Positions 60,249-64,000 of a stretch of DNA of 64,000 nt are shown here, piece by piece. Positions within the stretch are counted from its first letter, which is position 1. Each line of letters begins with the position of its first letter. Both the position numbers and the translations under genes were made by a program. The notes beneath the pieces were generated by a model that was not told the DNA's origin, ran no database searches, and worked only from the letters and a program-made list of their open reading frames with translations. The stretch comes from Thalassobius sp050633445. GTDB lineage: Bacteria; Pseudomonadota; Alphaproteobacteria; Rhodobacterales; Rhodobacteraceae. Where the stretch lies: assembly GCA_050633445.1 (NCBI GenBank), contig JBOEGN010000003.1, forward strand, positions 1-64,000, read 5' to 3'.

Positions 60249-60644
60249 TTATTGGAAGGCGAATGGCTGGAACAGACAGAACCAAGTCAAAAGGCAAAGA
60301 AGGCTCGCGATCACCGACGGCTTTCGTTCCACCTGATGAAAAATTGCGAACAACAGCAGGGTCATAGTGCTGATGAACGCAAGAATTACCGGGAGCCAAA
60401 TGACGGGCCCTACCGGAATGCCAATCATATAGAGCTCTTTTCCCAAACTGCTTGGAGCCACGATAAACATCCAGAGAACGAACCAAAGGAAAACTGCAAA
60501 TGGGAGAAGCATCAAAGCCAGCCCGGTTCGGCGCAGTTCGGAGTTCCGCCTGATTTTTGCCCCTGTACGAATGGTCGCAAACGCCGCGATAAATGGGCTT
60601 ATCCCCATAGCAATCGCGCCGAACCCCATCAAAAGAGTGTTCAC
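60249..60644 (-). CDS. Small four-helix membrane protein, unknown
   Basis: 131 residues from GTG 60644, which overlaps the mlaF stop by 4 nt (GTGA). Four hydrophobic segments (MGFGAIAMGISPFIAAFA, LALMLLPFAVFLWFVLWMF, VGPVIWLPVILAFISTM, LLCLLTWFCLFQPFAF). Not recognised. The more A/T-rich codons than its neighbours suggest later insertion between mlaF and the PqiA-like gene. Confidence 0.6.
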   Translation of the reverse strand: MNTLLMGFGAIAMGISPFIAAFATIRTGAKIRRNSELRRTGLALMLLPFAVFLWFVLWMFIVAPSSLGKELYMIGIPVGPVIWLPVILAFISTMTLLLFAIFHQVERKPSVIASLLCLLTWFCLFQPFAFQ

Positions 60645-61387
60645 CTCACAGCCTCGATCGGGCCCTCGGCGCGGCCGTGGATGAATTGATCCAGATAGGG
60701 ATCGCCCGAGGCATCCATCTGCGCCACGGGGCCGGTCCATTTGATCACGCCGTCATGCAGCATGGCCACGTTGTCGGCAATCGCGCGGACGCTGGTCATG
60801 TCATGGGTGATGGTCATGGCGGTGGCGCCCATTTCAACGACGATCTCTCGGATGAGCTCATTGATGACGCCGGACATGATCGGATCCAGGCCGGTGGTTG
60901 GCTCGTCGAAAAAGATGATCTCGGGCTCGGCGGCGATGGCGCGGGCCAGGCCGACGCGTTTCTGCATGCCACCCGACAGTTGGGCTGGAAATTTGTCGGC
61001 GACCTCGGGTTTCAGGCCGACGCGGCGGAGCTTTTCGATGGCAATCGCGCGCGCCTCATCCTTGGGGCGTTTCAGCGATCCGCGCAGCAGGCGAAAGGCC
61101 ACGTTCTGCCAGACGGGCAGCGAGTCAAACAGCGCGCCGCCCTGAAACAGCATCCCGAACCGGGCCAAGAACGCATCCCGGTCGCCTTTGGCCACATTCT
61201 GACCGTCCAGCGTGATCGTCCCGCTGTCAGGCGCAATCAGCCCGAGCACGCATTTTAAAGCCACGGACTTACCGGTGCCCGACCCGCCGATAATCACCAT
61301 CGAGCTGCCCTTGGGAATCGTCAGATTGACCCCGCGCAGCACCTGATGGTCGCCAAATCCCTTATGAACATCGTTGAGTTCAATCAT
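60641..61387 (-). CDS. mlaF: Phospholipid transport ATP-binding protein MlaF
   Basis: 248 residues. Walker A IGGSGTGKSVALKC, Q-loop MLFQGGALFDSL, signature LSGGMQKRVGLARAI and Walker B IIFFDEPTTGLDP are typical of the MlaF/Ttg2A group. With MlaE it moves phospholipids between membranes. The start overlaps the mlaE stop by 4 nt. No mlaD (MCE protein) gene is adjacent. Confidence 0.92.
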   Translation of the reverse strand: MIELNDVHKGFGDHQVLRGVNLTIPKGSSMVIIGGSGTGKSVALKCVLGLIAPDSGTITLDGQNVAKGDRDAFLARFGMLFQGGALFDSLPVWQNVAFRLLRGSLKRPKDEARAIAIEKLRRVGLKPEVADKFPAQLSGGMQKRVGLARAIAAEPEIIFFDEPTTGLDPIMSGVINELIREIVVEMGATAMTITHDMTSVRAIADNVAMLHDGVIKWTGPVAQMDASGDPYLDQFIHGRAEGPIEAVR

Positions 61388-62166
61388 GCCGCAAAGAATA
61401 CCTCGGTCAGCAGGTAGTTCGCCGCCAGGATCAGGATCGAGGCCGCGACGACCGCCGATTTCGTTGCCCGGCCAACGCCTTGGGCGCCGCGGCCCGAATT
61501 CATGCCGTGATAACAGCCCATCAAAGCGACGATAAAGCCGAATGCAGCGCCCTTGATCAGGCCAGAAACAACGTCGAAAGTTTCAAGAAAATCAACGGTG
61601 TTGCTCAGATAGGCCGAGGCGTTGAAGCCCAGCCGGCTGATGCCGACAAAGTATCCGCCCATGATGCCAATGACGTCACCCACGCCCACAAGAACTGGCA
61701 CCGCAATCGTCGCGGCCAGTACGCGGGGCAGGGTCAAATATTTCATCGGATGGGTGGACAGGGTGACCAGCGCGTCGATCTGCTCGGTCACCTTCATGGT
61801 GCCGATCTCGGCCGCGATCGAGGAGGCAACCCGCGCGGCAACCATCAAGCCTGCCAGCACCGGCCCCAGTTCGCGCACCATGCCGATGGCGACGATCGAG
61901 GGCACCACGGCCTCGGCATTAAACCGGCTGCCACCGGCGTAAATCTGCAAGGCAAGCGCCCCGCCGGTAAACAACGTGGTCAGCGCCACGACAGGCAGGG
62001 ACAGCCAGCCGATCTGCACCAGGGCATGCAAAAATTCGCGGCCGTAAAACGGGGGACGAAACAAATGCGACACGGTCTCGGCCGCATAGATCACGATCCG
62101 GCCAATCAGAGCCAGCGCCGCCAGAACTTGTTGCCCCAGCGCAGCGATAGGCGCCGTCAGGCTCAT
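61384..62166 (-). CDS. mlaE: MlaE-family phospholipid transport permease
   Basis: 260 residues, integral membrane protein. The MlaE pattern is visible: FYGREFLHALVQIGW, FTGGALALQIYAGG, VRELGPVLAGLMVAARVASSIAAEIGTM and FGFIVALMGCYHGMNSGRGAQGVGRATKSAVV (in parts). It pairs with MlaF and is coupled to alr upstream by a 4-nt overlap. Confidence 0.92.
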   Translation of the reverse strand: MSLTAPIAALGQQVLAALALIGRIVIYAAETVSHLFRPPFYGREFLHALVQIGWLSLPVVALTTLFTGGALALQIYAGGSRFNAEAVVPSIVAIGMVRELGPVLAGLMVAARVASSIAAEIGTMKVTEQIDALVTLSTHPMKYLTLPRVLAATIAVPVLVGVGDVIGIMGGYFVGISRLGFNASAYLSNTVDFLETFDVVSGLIKGAAFGFIVALMGCYHGMNSGRGAQGVGRATKSAVVAASILILAANYLLTEVFFAA

Positions 62167-63206
62167 GTGCTGGTATAACGCCGACGATACCGCGCGCCCA
62201 AAGAGGTTAATACTTCGTATCCGATGGTGCCCGCATTGTCGGCCAGAACGTCCACGGTCTGCGCCGAATTCAACAGGTCCAACGCCTTAGGCGCTTCGCT
62301 CAGGTGGGTTACATCCACACCGATCAGATCCATCGAGATCCGTCCACGCACAGGACAGGCCACATCATCGGCAAACAAGGCGGTTTTCGACCCCATCACA
62401 CGGTGAATCCCATCAGCATATCCCGCAGCCACCGTCGCAATTTTCGAGGGCACCTCAGCCACCCAAGTATTGCCATAGCCCACGCTTTCGCCCGGCTCTA
62501 CATCCCTGATCTGGATCACCGGCAGGCTGATATGCGCCACCGGATGCGCCTGTTCAAAAGGCAGCCCGCCATACAACCCAATCCCCGGTCGCGTGACGTC
62601 GAAATGATAGTCGGGGCCCAGCAAAATCCCCCCAGTCGCGGACAAAGAACGCGGCACATCGCAGCCTTCTGTCATCTCGTTAAAGGCGTGCAATTGCTGC
62701 GCATTCATTTGGTGTTCGGGCTCGTCCGCACAGGCCAGATGCGACATGATCAACTGGATGTTCTGCCCCAAAGCGATATCGCGCAAGGCGGCCCATTCGG
62801 CGGGCTCCATCCCCAGACGGTTCATGCCGGTGTCCAGCTGCACGCCGAACGGATGACCCGGCAAGGCCTCCACATGGCGCAGCATCTGGTCGATAGAATT
62901 CAGCATCGGCACCAGCTGCAAATCATGGATCATATCGGTGTCACCGGACATATGCCCCGAAAACACACAAATCTCTGGCCCGGGCCCCAGGGCCTCGCGC
63001 ACCGCTGCCGCCTCCTCCGCCACAGCCACGAAAAACCGCCGCACGCCTGCATGGGCCAGGCTGCGCGCCACGCGGCCCGCGCCTAACCCATAGCCATTGG
63101 CCTTTACCACGGCCGCGGTTTCCACCGTGTCACCGCTTGCCGCATCCAAAGCCCGCCAGTTCGCAACCAGCGCGGCCAAATCAATTGTCAATGTCGCCGT
63201 CGTCAT
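62163..63206 (-). CDS. alr: Alanine racemase
   Basis: 347 residues. It interconverts L- and D-alanine for peptidoglycan. The PLP Lys is in VVKANGYGLGAGRVA near residue 34, and the catalytic Tyr is in GESVGYGNTWVAEVPS near 243. GRISMDLIGVDVT follows. It follows dnaB on the same strand across a 153-nt gap that contains the GC-rich dispersed element. Its stop overlaps mlaE by 4 nt. Confidence 0.94.
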   Translation of the reverse strand: MTTATLTIDLAALVANWRALDAASGDTVETAAVVKANGYGLGAGRVARSLAHAGVRRFFVAVAEEAAAVREALGPGPEICVFSGHMSGDTDMIHDLQLVPMLNSIDQMLRHVEALPGHPFGVQLDTGMNRLGMEPAEWAALRDIALGQNIQLIMSHLACADEPEHQMNAQQLHAFNEMTEGCDVPRSLSATGGILLGPDYHFDVTRPGIGLYGGLPFEQAHPVAHISLPVIQIRDVEPGESVGYGNTWVAEVPSKIATVAAGYADGIHRVMGSKTALFADDVACPVRGRISMDLIGVDVTHLSEAPKALDLLNSAQTVDVLADNAGTIGYEVLTSLGARYRRRYTST

Positions 63207-63291
63207 GGGGGTGTTTTGACAGAGTGCCCAAAATGGTCAAGCGCAAACCCGCCCAAGCGCCAAACCGGCCCACAAACGCGCAAGCTTTCGC

Positions 63292-63353
63292 TTCTTCTTT
63301 TGCCAAATATCCTGGGGGAGTCGCATCGCGACGGGGGCAAAGCCCCCAACCAA
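63292..63353. repeat. GGGGGC-type dispersed element, copy 2
   Basis: Blocks CTTCTTTTGCCAAATATCC, TGGGGGAGTCGC, ATCGCGACGGGGGC and AAAGCCCCC follow each other. The hairpins GTCGC-GCGAC and GGGGGC-GCCCCC match the layout of 54688-54756. It lies 6 nt after the dnaB stop. Likely a Rhodobacterales REP-like transcript end. Confidence 0.7.
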
Positions 63354-63359
63354 GGGCGC

Positions 63360-64000
63360 CTAGTAGTCGCCGCCTGCGTCCTGTTGCCAGGGTTTGACCA
63401 GATTGCCAAATCGGGTGAACTGCGCCTCAAAGGCTAGATCGACCGTGCCGATGGGGCCATGACGCTGCTTGCCGACGATGACCTCGGCCTTGGCATGCAG
63501 GCGTTCCATCGCGGCGATCCACTCTTCCATCTTTTCCAACTCGTGCTCGCCGGGTTTTTCGCGTTCTTTGTAATATTCCTCGCGGAACACGAACATCACC
63601 ACGTCAGCATCCTGTTCGATCGAGCCCGATTCCCGCAAATCGCTGAGCTGCGGACGTTTATCATCGCGGCTTTCCACCTGACGCGACAGCTGAGACAGCG
63701 CGATCACCGGGATGTTCAACTCCTTGGCGATCGCCTTCATCCCCATCGAGATCTCGGCAATTTCGTTCACCCGGTTATCGGACATGCCGCGACACAGCTG
63801 TAGATAGTCGATGATCAGCAGGTCCAGCCCATGCGTCCGTTTCAGACGCCGCGCCCGTGCGGCCAGCTGGCTGATCGGCAGGGCGGGTGTGTCGTCGATG
63901 AACAGAGGGCAGGCCTCCAGCTCTTTGGCGGCCTCGACGAAGCGGCGGAACTCGGCCTCGGTCATGTCCCCCTGACGGATTTTATGCGAGGAAATCTCGG
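63360..64000 (-). CDS. dnaB: Replicative DNA helicase DnaB (C-terminal part)
   Basis: The frame is open to the window's right edge, so the N-terminal part is missing; about 213 residues are visible. DLLIIDYLQL is Walker B, ELNIPVIALSQLSRQVE and RESGSIEQDADVVMFVFRE are DnaB C-terminal motifs, and VGKQRHGPIGTVDLAFEAQFTRF closes the domain. It is the hexameric helicase at the replication fork. The gene is followed by the GC-rich element and alr. Confidence 0.95.
   Translation of the reverse strand, partial: EISSHKIRQGDMTEAEFRRFVEAAKELEACPLFIDDTPALPISQLAARARRLKRTHGLDLLIIDYLQLCRGMSDNRVNEIAEISMGMKAIAKELNIPVIALSQLSRQVESRDDKRPQLSDLRESGSIEQDADVVMFVFREEYYKEREKPGEHELEKMEEWIAAMERLHAKAEVIVGKQRHGPIGTVDLAFEAQFTRFGNLVKPWQQDAGGDY

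Noticed and set aside
1..64000. CRISPR array, rRNA or tRNA genes, phage structural genes
   Set aside because: None seen. The accessory patches hold only mobilization, modification and toxin-antitoxin genes.

Overview
The window looks like a chromosomal segment of an alphaproteobacterium of the order Rhodobacterales (roseobacter group). I base this on gene order and protein style: nuoM-nuoN-birA-coaX-rnj, tatABC followed by an ATPase and an NlpD-type lipoprotein, pcm-surE, dnaB-alr-mlaE-mlaF, radA-cvpA-purF, an Aap-type amino-acid ABC transporter, a Hint-domain protein, and a GGGGGC-rich dispersed element after two gene ends. No rRNA, tRNA or CRISPR array was seen.

Layout. 1-5424 (+): end of the complex I operon (nuoM, nuoN, closed by a terminator), then birA, coaX and ribonuclease J. 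5493-9800 (-): a DEAD-box RNA helicase and two related glycosyltransferases. 9801-14900: a mobile-element graveyard with an intact MobC-like gene, a broken relaxase-helicase, a ParD antitoxin with a dead ParE toxin, and a broken GlxA/AraC regulator. 14924-20811 (-): a tight six-gene operon (cobW-type GTPase, thrS, thiolase-like, DUF35, NTF2-like, DUF1826). It is headed by a palindrome resembling a Zur box and has a truncated hisI2-like gene on the other side, so I read it as a low-zinc response unit.

21562-35099: a catabolic cluster of visibly lower GC. An aminotransferase, an aldehyde dehydrogenase, an FAD oxidase, a DUF1338/HglS dioxygenase and a large FAD/Fe-S dehydrogenase run on the - strand, with a divergent LysR regulator and an aapJQMP amino-acid importer. 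Together they fit degradation of pipecolate or 2-aminoadipate (lysine) to 2-oxoglutarate through 2-oxoadipate and D-2-hydroxyglutarate.

35291-40359: a phage- or plasmid-like accessory patch. It holds a ParD/ParE-type toxin-antitoxin pair with a perfect palindromic operator, an adenine-type methyltransferase, DUF3768, a cytosine methyltransferase pseudogene, other hypothetical genes, and two diverged copies of a 60-bp element.

40340-64000: mostly core genes. These are an esterase-like hydrolase, prfC, a 2OG oxygenase, a double universal stress protein, a Hint protein, an SDR, an ArsM-like methyltransferase, an ABC ATPase, tatABC, an ATPase, nlpD-like, pcm, surE, an SDR, DUF2199, purF, cvpA, radA, a PqiA-like protein, mlaF, mlaE, alr and the 3' part of dnaB. 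Gene ends and starts often overlap by 4 nt (ATGA or GTGA), which implies translational coupling in several operons.
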